Source: Oscillospiraceae bacterium (GTDB lineage Bacteria > Bacillota > Clostridia > Oscillospirales > Ruminococcaceae). From it: DNA of 22,977 nucleotides. Position numbers and translations under genes: made by a program. The notes under the pieces were generated by a model. That model ran no database searches and was not told the DNA's origin. It was given only the letters and a program-made list of their open reading frames with translations. The stretch lies in NCBI GenBank assembly GCA_017472375.1, contig JAFUQL010000036.1:1-22977 (forward strand). Direction: 5' to 3'. This document shows positions 7,442 to 13,871 of the stretch, piece after piece. Numbering within the stretch: the stretch's first letter is position 1; each line of letters starts with the position of its first letter.

Positions 7442-7663
7442 TCATCCGGCCAGCGCACGATACACGCGGGTCAGGTCGTGGATGCTCTCGCTCACCAGCT
7501 GCACCGGCTCGCTGAAATCCAGGCTCATCAGGCCCAGAAGGCTCTTTGCGTCGGCGATGCCGCCGCGCACGTCGTGCACCCCAATGTCGCTCACGCAGTC
7601 GCTTGCGGCTGCCACGATCTCTTTCACCTCGCGGAAGTTGGAAATCTTGACCGTTTTGATCAT
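7442..7663 (-). CDS. Small HPr-like protein lacking the active histidine
   Basis: A 73-residue protein with the HPr fold signature. The segment IADAKSLLGLMSLDF (36-50) matches the conserved Ser46 region of HPr, with Ser41 in the place of regulatory Ser46. The rest fits the alpha/beta pattern and the usual short length. The region that normally holds GLHARPA with phospho-His15 reads ISNFREVKEIV and has no histidine, so it cannot act as a standard PTS phosphocarrier. By analogy with Crh it may have a regulatory role, with Ser41 a possible kinase site; this is inference. The frame stays open for 27 codons upstream, but the ATG at 7663 has AAGGAGGG at the right distance and begins at the first HPr beta-strand. 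It is expressed alone, from an extended -10 promoter inside a palindrome at 7783-7798. Confidence 0.82.
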   Translation of the reverse strand: MIKTVKISNFREVKEIVAAASDCVSDIGVHDVRGGIADAKSLLGLMSLDFSEPVQLVSESIHDLTRVYRALAG

Positions 7664-7705
7664 GGTGGTTCCCTCCTTGTTTGCTTGTGAAACATGGTGT
7701 TCTCC

Positions 7706-7733
7706 GCCGGGCCGCGCCTTGCGGCAGCCCGGC
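7706..7733 (-). promoter_or_regulatory. Leader stem-loop of the HPr-like gene
   Basis: GCCGGGC / GCCCGGC form a 7-bp stem in the predicted 118-base leader of the HPr-like gene, with a further short GCC/GGC pairing inside. It lies about 43 bases before the start codon. There is no T-run, so it is not a terminator. Confidence 0.45.
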
Positions 7734-7782
7734 CCGCAGGGCATGCATTTGCATTTTCAGCCTCTTTGCACTTCCTGCTTGT

Positions 7783-7798
7783 TGTGAATTATATCACA
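7783..7798. promoter_or_regulatory. TGTGA-N6-TCACA palindrome enclosing a -10 box
   Basis: A perfect palindrome TGTGA-ATTATA-TCACA. Read on the minus strand its six-base centre is exactly TATAAT, with TG one base upstream, making an extended -10 promoter for the HPr-like gene. On the plus strand, TTGCAC (7766-7771) with TATATC (7790-7795) after 18 bases could start the divergent peptidase transcript. A protein bound here would block both. The arms equal the CRP/FNR-superfamily consensus half-sites, so a CRP-like regulator is a reasonable but unproven guess. Confidence 0.6.
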
Positions 7799-7801
7799 TA
7801 A

Positions 7802-8085
7802 TTCCCGGTTTGTGTTGTGAAATTTGCCAAACAGCTCCCGATTCTCCCCCCTGAACAAAACCTGCGGGCGGTGAAAAAACAGTTTCATCAAACCTGCACA
7901 AACTTCTGTTCACAGCTGAGACACATTCTCCGCAGGCCGTCCCTTTTGCCCCACTGCGGGGCTGCGGGGGCGGCTGTTTTGTGCCAAACGTGCGCCGCGG
8001 AGGCCGTTTGGATGGGTTTTGGACGGCACTTTGCAGCCGCGGGCGCGTATCCTTGGAACAGAAACCGTTCCGGGAGGTGCTTTGT
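7802..8085 (+). promoter_or_regulatory. Long structured leader of the C39-like peptidase gene
   Basis: About 280 bases without a credible gene, rich in self-complementary segments. CCTGCGG (7861-7867) pairs with CCGCAGG (7930-7936). A two-part hairpin at 7936-7974 (GCCGTCCC with GGGGGCGGC, and an inner GCCCC / GGGGC) is followed by TGTTTTG and resembles an attenuator. CCAAACG (7984-7990) can pair with CGTTTGG (8005-8011), or CCAAAC with GTTTTGG (8016-8022), but not both. GGAAC / GTTCC (8055-8071) sits directly against the ribosome site. It matches no riboswitch class I recognise. Confidence 0.45.
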
Positions 8086-8847
8086 ATGCGCACATCGTCT
8101 GCCCGTCTGTTCTCCGCTCGCCGCCGTGCCCGCCGCAGGCTGCGGCTGTGCGCGGCACTGCTCTTTGCGGCGGGGCTGCTTCTCATCCTGTGCGCCCTGC
8201 GGGCAGCGAGGGGGCTGCAGGAGGCGGTCGCCCCCGCCGGGCCCGGGGCACTGGTGGAGGCGGAGCCGCTGAGCCAGGCCGACTGGCCCACCGGCTGCGA
8301 GAGCGTCAGCGCGGTGATGGCGCTGCGCTGGGCCGGGGCCGAGATCACGGTGGACGAGTTCATCGGGCTGTACCTGCCCTGCGCTCCGCTGGACTGGGAC
8401 GGCTATCGGTACACCGGCCCCGACCCGGCAAAGTGTTTTGTGGGCAGTCCTTACGAATCCAAAGGCAGCTACGGGTGCTTTGCGCCGGTGATCGCGGCGG
8501 CCATGCAGCGGGCCGCACCTGAGGGCTGGACGGCACTGGACCTGACCGGTACCGACCTGGAGGAGCTGGCGCGGCTGTACCTGCAGCGGGGCATCCCGGT
8601 GGTGATCTGGGCCACTATGGAGATGCGCCCCGTGGCCGAGGGCACCCGGTGGATCATCGGGGACACCGGGGAGGAGTTCGTCTGGCCGGCGGGGGAGCAC
8701 TGCCTGCTGCTGGTGGGGGAGGACGGCGGCGACTACCTGCTGAACGACCCCCGCGCCGGGGCCACCGTGCGGTACAGCAAGGAACTGGTGGCGGCCCGTT
8801 ATGAGGAGCTGGGCCGTCAGGCCGTGGCCATGGAGAAGGTACTGTAG
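8086..8847 (+). CDS. Membrane-anchored C39-like cysteine peptidase
   Basis: A 253-residue protein. A very basic N-terminus (ARRRARRRLR, 11-20) precedes one membrane helix (about 21-40), so the rest should lie outside the cell as a type II anchored domain. The domain matches the Peptidase_C39-like_2 family of papain-fold proteins. The catalytic Cys71 is in DWPTGCESVS, His205 in GEHCLLLVG and Asn220/Asp221 in LLNDP, the expected order and spacing. No ABC transporter or bacteriocin gene lies beside it, so a role in double-Gly leader removal is not supported; the target is unknown. The frame opens 35 codons earlier, but the ATG at 8086 has GGGAGG nine bases upstream and starts at a proper membrane-anchor sequence. 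It is preceded by a long structured leader and ends at a strong hairpin. Confidence 0.85.
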   Translation: MRTSSARLFSARRRARRRLRLCAALLFAAGLLLILCALRAARGLQEAVAPAGPGALVEAEPLSQADWPTGCESVSAVMALRWAGAEITVDEFIGLYLPCAPLDWDGYRYTGPDPAKCFVGSPYESKGSYGCFAPVIAAAMQRAAPEGWTALDLTGTDLEELARLYLQRGIPVVIWATMEMRPVAEGTRWIIGDTGEEFVWPAGEHCLLLVGEDGGDYLLNDPRAGATVRYSKELVAARYEELGRQAVAMEKVL

Positions 8848-8881
8848 ATGGGGCGGGCATATCAAAACCATTCCCGGTGAC

Positions 8882-8921
8882 CGAAAAGGAGCAAGGTATC
8901 TTTCAACCTTGCTCCTTTTCG
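8882..8921. terminator. Bidirectional hairpin terminator
   Basis: A perfect 15-bp stem, CGAAAAGGAGCAAGG / CCTTGCTCCTTTTCG, with a ten-base loop. It lies 34 bases after the peptidase stop and 37 bases after the convergent XRE regulator stop. The T-rich end sits inside the stem on both strands, so it can act in both directions. Confidence 0.85.
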
Positions 8922-8958
8922 TAGGCCCGCGCCATTCATTCAACAAATCGGGATCGGA

Positions 8959-9618
8959 TCACTGCTTCTTGTCGGCGGACTTGATATGGCCGGCAAGACT
9001 GCCAATGCCCATACCGACAACCGAGAAGAATGCTCCGATCAAAACCAGCTCCAAATGGGGCATATTGATCCTGGCAAACCCGATCGCGATCATGTTGCGT
9101 ACACTGAATGTAGCGTATTCCGCCAGCATGTGCATAACGCCAAACGCAAACGGCATCAGCCATTTCTGTTTTCCGAAATGATCGTTCTTGCCGATGACCA
9201 AAGAGATCACAAATGTAGCAACTGGGAGAAGGATCCACAGAAATACGAGACTGTATCCCATGGCATCGGCACCACTGATAAAGAACCAGAATACGATGAG
9301 CGCAAAGGCCCAGATGCCCAGGTAGGTGGCGAGCAGGATCGTCTGGGACAGCCTTCCCTGACTTTTGACTGTGTTGGTGCTTTCTTCCAGATAATCAATG
9401 TAATTTGTCACGGGCACTTCCTCCTTTCCCTTCAAAAGATGGTCAAGGCTTATGGCATACAGATCACTCATTTTGATAACACTGACAATGTCCGGATAGG
9501 TCTTTCCATTCTCCCAGTTTGACATCGTCTGTCTGCTGACGCCGAGCGCTTCTGCAACTTGCTCTTGCGTAAGCTGTGCATCGATCCGTGCATTTTTGAT
9601 CTTTGTTCCAATGTCCAT
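8959..9618 (-). CDS. XRE-family regulator with four membrane segments
   Basis: A 219-residue protein. Residues 1-63 are a complete XRE/Cro helix-turn-helix: LTQEQVAEALGVSRQTMSNWENGK (16-39), then the SVIKMSDLYAISLDHLLKG tail common in Bacillota. A linker (64-90) leads to four likely membrane helices at about 93-115, 121-142, 153-175 and 190-210. It is therefore a membrane-bound transcription regulator, with the DNA-binding domain in the cytosol; its signal is unknown. The ribosome site is AGAGGTGA. The gene and its flanks are clearly less GC-rich than everything around them and use A/T-ending codons such as ATA, AAA and GAT, suggesting later acquisition. It sits alone between two strong bidirectional terminators. 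No obvious target operator repeats were seen. Confidence 0.9.
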   Translation of the reverse strand: MDIGTKIKNARIDAQLTQEQVAEALGVSRQTMSNWENGKTYPDIVSVIKMSDLYAISLDHLLKGKEEVPVTNYIDYLEESTNTVKSQGRLSQTILLATYLGIWAFALIVFWFFISGADAMGYSLVFLWILLPVATFVISLVIGKNDHFGKQKWLMPFAFGVMHMLAEYATFSVRNMIAIGFARINMPHLELVLIGAFFSVVGMGIGSLAGHIKSADKKQ

Positions 9619-9679
9619 GCCCCATCACCTCTCTGCTCATATCATAGATCACAAACCGGCATCCGTCCATCAAACTTCT

Positions 9680-9707
9680 TTTACAATGGCTGATCTTCTC
9701 ATGTCAA
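9680..9707 (-). promoter_or_regulatory. Candidate promoter of the XRE regulator
   Basis: On the minus strand a perfect TTGACA (9707-9702) is followed after 16 bases by TGTAAA (9685-9680). It lies about 60 bases upstream of the start codon. The -35 is excellent, while the -10 and spacing are less so. Confidence 0.5.
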
Positions 9708-9801
9708 AATGCTTTTACATCGCTCGTTCTCAGCCCTTTCTGCGCATCCGCAAGGGGTTACAGGAACCTGCACCGCAAGCACAAAACCCGGATCGCATCA
9801 C

Positions 9802-9833
9802 AAAAAGCCCCCGGCATGAGCCGGGGGCTTTTT
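9802..9833. terminator. Bidirectional terminator after the GT-C fusion gene
   Basis: A perfect 14-bp stem AAAAAGCCCCCGGC / GCCGGGGGCTTTTT around the four-base loop ATGA. It lies 25 bases after the stop of the glycosyltransferase gene, with five T's on either strand. It is a textbook terminator. Confidence 0.95.
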
Positions 9834-9858
9834 CAGATCATTTCGCGCGGGTCTGCAC

Positions 9859-12807
9859 TCACAGGATGTAGAACCCCCAGCTTGGCAGCCACTTCAGGCT
9901 GGCCGCCCACGCCTTGCCCACCGGCAGGCCAGACAGCACGGGGTAGAACCAGACGAACAGCACCGCTGCCGCCGCCACAAGGACACAGGCGGCGCGCCTG
10001 GCCTTCCGCTCGTCCTCCATGCGGGACAGCCACAGCACAAGGGCCACCAGCCCAAACATGGCGCCGGGGAAGTAGTGGTACAGGAAGGTGCAGCGGGTGA
10101 CCAGCACCCAGGGCAGCACCTGCGCCGCGAACATCACCAGCACGGCGCCGCCGCTGCGGGAGCCCTTGCCGCTGGCCTGCCGCCACGCCAGTGCCCCGAG
10201 GGCGAGGGTGCCGCCCCACCAGATCACCGGGTTGCCGAAGCCCGCAATGCTGCCATAGCTGCCTGCGGGCAGGGTGCGGGACATGAAGTACCACACCGGG
10301 CGCAGCATCAGCGGCCAGGTGTACCAGCGGGACTCGAAGGAATGGGTGGCCTCCAGCCCGCTGTGGTAGTCGAGCATATGGATCTGGGCGCGCCACCAGT
10401 CGCTCAGGTCGTAGGTGGGGTCATGCACCCAGTAGGGGAAGTAGCTGAGGATGTACACCGCCAGCGGCACCAGCACGAAGAACAGCACGCCGCCCGCGAG
10501 GGCGCAGACCAGCTCCCGCCAGAACTCCGGATTTTTCTGCCGCCACCGGGCCCACAGCACGCCGAAGTACAGCACCGCCAGCCCCGCGCCGGAGTAGATG
10601 CCCGTCCATTTGCTGGCGCAGCCCAGCCCGAAGGCAAGGCCGCCCAGTGCCATGGGCAGCAGGGAATGGGTCACGCCCTTCTCCAGCACGCTCTGGCAGT
10701 ACCAGACCATGCACAGCGCCCCCAGCAGGATGAAGAAGGTGCCGTACACGTCGATGGTGGCGATGCGGCTCTGGCTGAAACGCATGAAGTCCAGCGCAAT
10801 GAGCGCCGCCCCAGTGAAGGCCAGCCACGGCTTGCGGGTGAGCCGCCGGCACAGCGCATACATCACCGGCACCATCAGCACCCCGAAGAAGGTGCCCGCA
10901 CACCGCCAGCCAAAGCCGTTCATGCCGAACAGCAGGATGCCCAGCTGGATGAACACCTTGCCCAGCGGGGGGTGGGTGGTCTCGTAGATGGACAGCCCGT
11001 GGGCCTGCTCGTAACCGGTGCGGCCGTGGTAGATCTCATCAAAGTACATGCTGTTGAGCTGGCTGATGGCCTCGGGCACCGCGTCCTGTTCGTCCGCCAG
11101 CGCACCGCCGCCGCTCACCGCCATGGGCGCATCCGCCACATTCCGGAAGCTCAGCTCGAACACCTGCCCGCCGTTCACCGTGGCGGTCACCGTACCGGTG
11201 AGGGGCACATCAAACTGCACCCGCTGCCACTGGAAGCAGGCGCCCGCCTTCAGTTCGTGGGTCACCGTCTGCCCCGCTCCGTCGGTCAGGGTCAGGGTGC
11301 CGCCCCGGGTGATGCCGCCGTACACCCACACCCCGTGGGCGTCGCCGGAGAGGGTCAGTTCCTCCACCGCATAGGAGGAGTCGTCCGGGTCCACAAAGGT
11401 CTCGGGGGCGTTCATCTCGCCCAGATAGGCAAAGCTCACCACTGCGGTGAGCAGGGTCAGCCCGGCCAGCGCCAGCGCCTCATTGCGAGTCCAGCGGGGC
11501 TGGGGGCGCAGGGCGCTCCAGTCCTCATCGGACTTTGCAGCCAGCCGCTCGGGCTCATCGGCGGCAGTCAGCTGCCACGCAGCCCAGGCCAGCGCCAGGA
11601 AACACACCGTCTCGGCAAGGCCCGCCAGCCGGCCGGTGAGCTGCGCCATGGTACTGGTCAGGAACTCGTCCTCGGTGCCCTGGCTGGAGTACACCACCGC
11701 CAGATTTACAAGGCTGGTCAGGGACAGCCCCGCCGCCGCGCCCAGCAGCCGGCGGCTGCCCCAGCGGGCGGCTGCCGCCAGCGTGAACACCAGCCCGAAC
11801 AGCAGATACCGCTCGTGCATCCGGTGGCTGAAGGTAAAGATGCCCACCCCATAAAAGGCCGCCAGCAGCAGCGGGTCGAACCGCCCATGCCGCAGCCCCC
11901 GCACCGCCAGCACCGCCAGACCGGCGGTCAGCAGCAGGATGGCAAGGGTGCCCCAGTCCGCCCAGCTCAGCAGCAGAAGGGTCTCGTCCTGATTTTTCCA
12001 GTTGCCGCCCAGGAACTCCATCCAGTTGAAGGCGTTGATGGTGGCATAGGGGTAGCTCTGGGTGGTGCCTGCGTACTTTTCCAGCATCCAGCCGGGGCCC
12101 ACGCCGTACAGCGCCATCAGCGCTGCCAGCGGGGCGAGAGCACAGGCCGCGCCGCCGAAGCCCCGTTTGGCCGCCCGCAGAAGGGCGCTTCGCTCAAGGC
12201 CCCGCTCCAGCAGGGAGGCAAGGGCGCACACCGCCAGCACCGGGCCGGCCAGCAGGGCCTGCGGCTTCACCGAAAGGGCCAGCCCGTACCAGACGCAGCC
12301 CGCAAAAAAGCCGCCCTCGGCGATGCGCCAGAAGGCCAGCAGGATGAGCAGGCAGAACACCTCGTCGATCTGCATCCACACGCCGGTGCAGTACACCAGC
12401 GAGGGGCCGAAGGCGGCAAAGGCGGCCACCCGCAGGGCGGCTTTTTCCCCGATGCGGGGCAGGCCGATGCACCACAGCACCCACACGATGCCGCCCGCAC
12501 ACAGGATGGGCGGCAGGCTCATCACCAGCCAGGCAGCCGGCTCGGTGAAGTTCAGATCCAGCAGCCCCAGCAGCTTGCCCACCAGCCCCAGCACCAGCAT
12601 ATAGCCCGGCGGGTAGTCGGCGAAGTAATCGGGGGCGTAAAATTCCCGCGGCCCCACCTCGGCCATGCGGTAGGCCCAGGCGAAAAAGCAGTTCATGTCG
12701 TATTCGTAAGGTTCGGTCACCACCGCCAGCACCGCACGCAGCAGCACGGCGGCCAGGATCAGGACCGCCAGGGGGCGCCGGTCGGGGCGTTTCAGCTCGT
12801 TTTGCAT
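9859..12807 (-). CDS. Double GT-C glycosyltransferase: mannosyltransferase-like module fused to a PMT/GT39 module
   Basis: A 982-residue membrane protein in three parts. Residues 1-415 are a GT-C-type unit of about ten helices, with an acidic EYDMN motif in the first outer loop (35-39), ADYPPGY (63-69), SVKPQALL (179-186) and HRMHERYLLF (328-337). Residues 445-465 are one helix leading to a predicted outer beta-sandwich (470-565) rich in Thr/Val/Gly strands. Residues 580-982 are a protein-O-mannosyltransferase (PMT, GT39) module, with the catalytic-loop motif FDEIYHGRTGYE (589-600), THPPLGK (611-617) and RIATIDVYGTFF. Such enzymes move sugars from a lipid-phosphate carrier to proteins or glycans on the outer face of the membrane. 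The two modules have separate acidic motifs, so both could be active. The ribosome site is GAGGAA. A 31-base gap separates it from the FakA-domain gene in the same operon. Confidence 0.88.
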   Translation of the reverse strand: MQNELKRPDRRPLAVLILAAVLLRAVLAVVTEPYEYDMNCFFAWAYRMAEVGPREFYAPDYFADYPPGYMLVLGLVGKLLGLLDLNFTEPAAWLVMSLPPILCAGGIVWVLWCIGLPRIGEKAALRVAAFAAFGPSLVYCTGVWMQIDEVFCLLILLAFWRIAEGGFFAGCVWYGLALSVKPQALLAGPVLAVCALASLLERGLERSALLRAAKRGFGGAACALAPLAALMALYGVGPGWMLEKYAGTTQSYPYATINAFNWMEFLGGNWKNQDETLLLLSWADWGTLAILLLTAGLAVLAVRGLRHGRFDPLLLAAFYGVGIFTFSHRMHERYLLFGLVFTLAAAARWGSRRLLGAAAGLSLTSLVNLAVVYSSQGTEDEFLTSTMAQLTGRLAGLAETVCFLALAWAAWQLTAADEPERLAAKSDEDWSALRPQPRWTRNEALALAGLTLLTAVVSFAYLGEMNAPETFVDPDDSSYAVEELTLSGDAHGVWVYGGITRGGTLTLTDGAGQTVTHELKAGACFQWQRVQFDVPLTGTVTATVNGGQVFELSFRNVADAPMAVSGGGALADEQDAVPEAISQLNSMYFDEIYHGRTGYEQAHGLSIYETTHPPLGKVFIQLGILLFGMNGFGWRCAGTFFGVLMVPVMYALCRRLTRKPWLAFTGAALIALDFMRFSQSRIATIDVYGTFFILLGALCMVWYCQSVLEKGVTHSLLPMALGGLAFGLGCASKWTGIYSGAGLAVLYFGVLWARWRQKNPEFWRELVCALAGGVLFFVLVPLAVYILSYFPYWVHDPTYDLSDWWRAQIHMLDYHSGLEATHSFESRWYTWPLMLRPVWYFMSRTLPAGSYGSIAGFGNPVIWWGGTLALGALAWRQASGKGSRSGGAVLVMFAAQVLPWVLVTRCTFLYHYFPGAMFGLVALVLWLSRMEDERKARRAACVLVAAAAVLFVWFYPVLSGLPVGKAWAASLKWLPSWGFYIL

Positions 12808-12838
12808 CCGTTGGTTCCTCGTTGTTTCAGTGGGGTAG

Positions 12839-13090
12839 TCAGCCTTTCAGTCCGCGGGACTGCCGATCCATATCTTCCACCACGATGTCGAAGATCTCGC
12901 CCAGTGTTGCGCAGTATTCCAGCACCTTCCAGGGTTCGTTGGTGTGGAAGTGGATCTTGATCAGCTCCTCATCGCCCACCGCCAGCAGGCTGTCGCCGGC
13001 AAAATTGGCGCGGAAGTAGTCGTTGATGGCGTCCTCGTCCAGCCCTTGCCCCTCGATGAGAAGCTGGGTGTCATAGCGGAATTCCAGCAT
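12839..13090 (-). CDS. Stand-alone FakA/YloV middle-domain-like protein
   Basis: An 83-residue protein that resembles only the central domain of FakA (YloV, the DAK2-containing fatty-acid kinase subunit). The segments AGDSLLAVGDEELIKIHFHTNEPWKVLEYC (31-60) and LGEIFDIVVEDMDRQS (63-78) follow the FakA pattern of 'GDSLVVVGD..IKVHVHT..P..VLEYA...GEL..I.I.NM..Q'. The HxH pair (His47, His49), thought to help bind a metal in FakA, is present. The usual Cys of the YCTE motif is Asp7. There are no kinase (DhaL) or C-terminal domains here, and no open frame nearby supplies them, so it is a separate small gene and not an obvious frameshift product. The start has AAAGGA nine bases upstream, and an extended -10 promoter lies at 13154-13182. 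Its function is unknown; it may bind a partner protein. It is the first gene of the operon with the GT-C fusion. Confidence 0.75.
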   Translation of the reverse strand: MLEFRYDTQLLIEGQGLDEDAINDYFRANFAGDSLLAVGDEELIKIHFHTNEPWKVLEYCATLGEIFDIVVEDMDRQSRGLKG

Positions 13091-13153
13091 GAGTCTCTAT
13101 CCTTTCACAAAAAGACAAGTTTGTCAGCGGCGTATATGCGCCGTATCGAAGCC

Positions 13154-13182
13154 ATTGTACCACAAACCCGCCCGCTGTTCCA
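13154..13182 (-). promoter_or_regulatory. Extended -10 promoter of the FakA-domain/GT-C operon
   Basis: On the minus strand TGGAAC (13182-13177), 17 bases, then TACAAT (13159-13154) preceded by TGG, an extended -10. Transcription would begin near 13147. The short leader contains a small CGGCG-CATATA-CGCCG hairpin. Confidence 0.65.
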
Positions 13183-13194
13183 CCGCAAAACAAA

Positions 13195-13225
13195 CGCCGC
13201 GGAGCCCAAAAGCGGCTCCGCGGCG
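13195..13225 (-). terminator. Terminator of the cysS-NUDIX operon
   Basis: A 12-bp stem CGCCGCGGAGCC / GGCTCCGCGGCG with a seven-base loop, followed on the minus strand by TTTGTTTTG. It lies 22 bases downstream of the NUDIX stop codon. It lies just upstream of, and separates, the next operon's promoter. Confidence 0.88.
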
Positions 13226-13247
13226 CGTTTTCACAAATTCTTAAGGG

Positions 13248-13871
13248 TCACAGCAGGGGCAGCATCCGGTGCAGCACCTTGGCAGTCAGGCCCCAGATGA
13301 CCTTTTCGCCGTACTGCCAGAACAGCACCCCGTACTTCGCCCGGCCCCAGGGGTAGTCGCGCCCGCCGGGGATCAGGTGATAGGGGAAGTCCTCCCCGGG
13401 CACGGTCTGGGTGCGCACCTCGGCCTGCAGGGGCGGGGTCTGCTTCAGCCAGTCCAGCGGCACGGTGAAGGTCTCGGCCACCTCATCCCCGGAAAAGGTG
13501 CCCGCGTAATCGCTCAGCACCCCCACGAAGGGGTAGACCTCCACCCCGGCGGGGGTCAGTACCCGGTCGCCCTCGCCCAGAAGGCGAAGCTGCTCCGGGC
13601 GGACGCACAGCTCCTCGCAGACCTCGCGCACCGCAGCCTGGGCCGGGGTCTCGCCCGGTTCCAGATGGCCGCCGGGAAAGCACACCTCCCCCGGCTGGGC
13701 GATGCGGGCCGCCCGCACCTGAAACAGCACCTGCCAGCCGCCGTCCTTCCATAAAAGGGGCAGCAGCACCGCCACACGGCGGGGCCGCTCCAGCCACCAG
13801 GTCACCGGCTCATGGGCGGCAAGCCGCGCGGCGATGGCCGCGGCCTGTTCCTGCATGGACATGGGGCTCAC
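13248..13871 (-). CDS. NUDIX hydrolase, CoA pyrophosphatase-like
   Basis: A 207-residue cytosolic NUDIX enzyme that cleaves a diphosphate bond. The Nudix box is complete: GGHLEPGETPAQAAVREVCEEL (67-88), including the metal-binding REVCEEL. The segment before it, VLFQVRAARIAQPGEVCFPGG, resembles the LLT.RS..L..H.GQ..FPGG motif of the CoA/acyl-CoA pyrophosphatase subgroup (NudL/YeaB), although His-Gly is Gln-Pro-Gly here, so that assignment is tentative. The start is a GTG that overlaps the cysS stop as GTGA, pointing to translational coupling. No clear ribosome site is present, and in-frame ATGs at 13862 and 13856 are alternatives. It is the last gene of the cysS operon and is followed by a strong terminator. 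Confidence 0.88.
   Translation of the reverse strand: MSPMSMQEQAAAIAARLAAHEPVTWWLERPRRVAVLLPLLWKDGGWQVLFQVRAARIAQPGEVCFPGGHLEPGETPAQAAVREVCEELCVRPEQLRLLGEGDRVLTPAGVEVYPFVGVLSDYAGTFSGDEVAETFTVPLDWLKQTPPLQAEVRTQTVPGEDFPYHLIPGGRDYPWGRAKYGVLFWQYGEKVIWGLTAKVLHRMLPLL

Noticed and set aside
5209..7458. A 749-codon open frame on the minus strand opposite the CLC and MBL genes
   Set aside because: It spans two real genes and a terminator, has no ribosome site and no recognisable domain.
8086..8847. Bacteriocin-processing C39 system
   Set aside because: The peptidase domain is present, but no ABC transporter, double-Gly precursor peptide or immunity gene lies nearby.
7888..8946. A 352-codon open frame on the minus strand over the peptidase gene and its leader
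   Set aside because: It crosses the strong hairpin at 8882-8921 and is opposite the C39-like catalytic domain; composition is shadow-like.
10075..12960. A 961-codon open frame on the plus strand opposite the GT-C gene
   Set aside because: Composition is rich in Gln, His, Ala, Gly and Pro with no domain pattern; it mirrors the codon bias of the real minus-strand gene.
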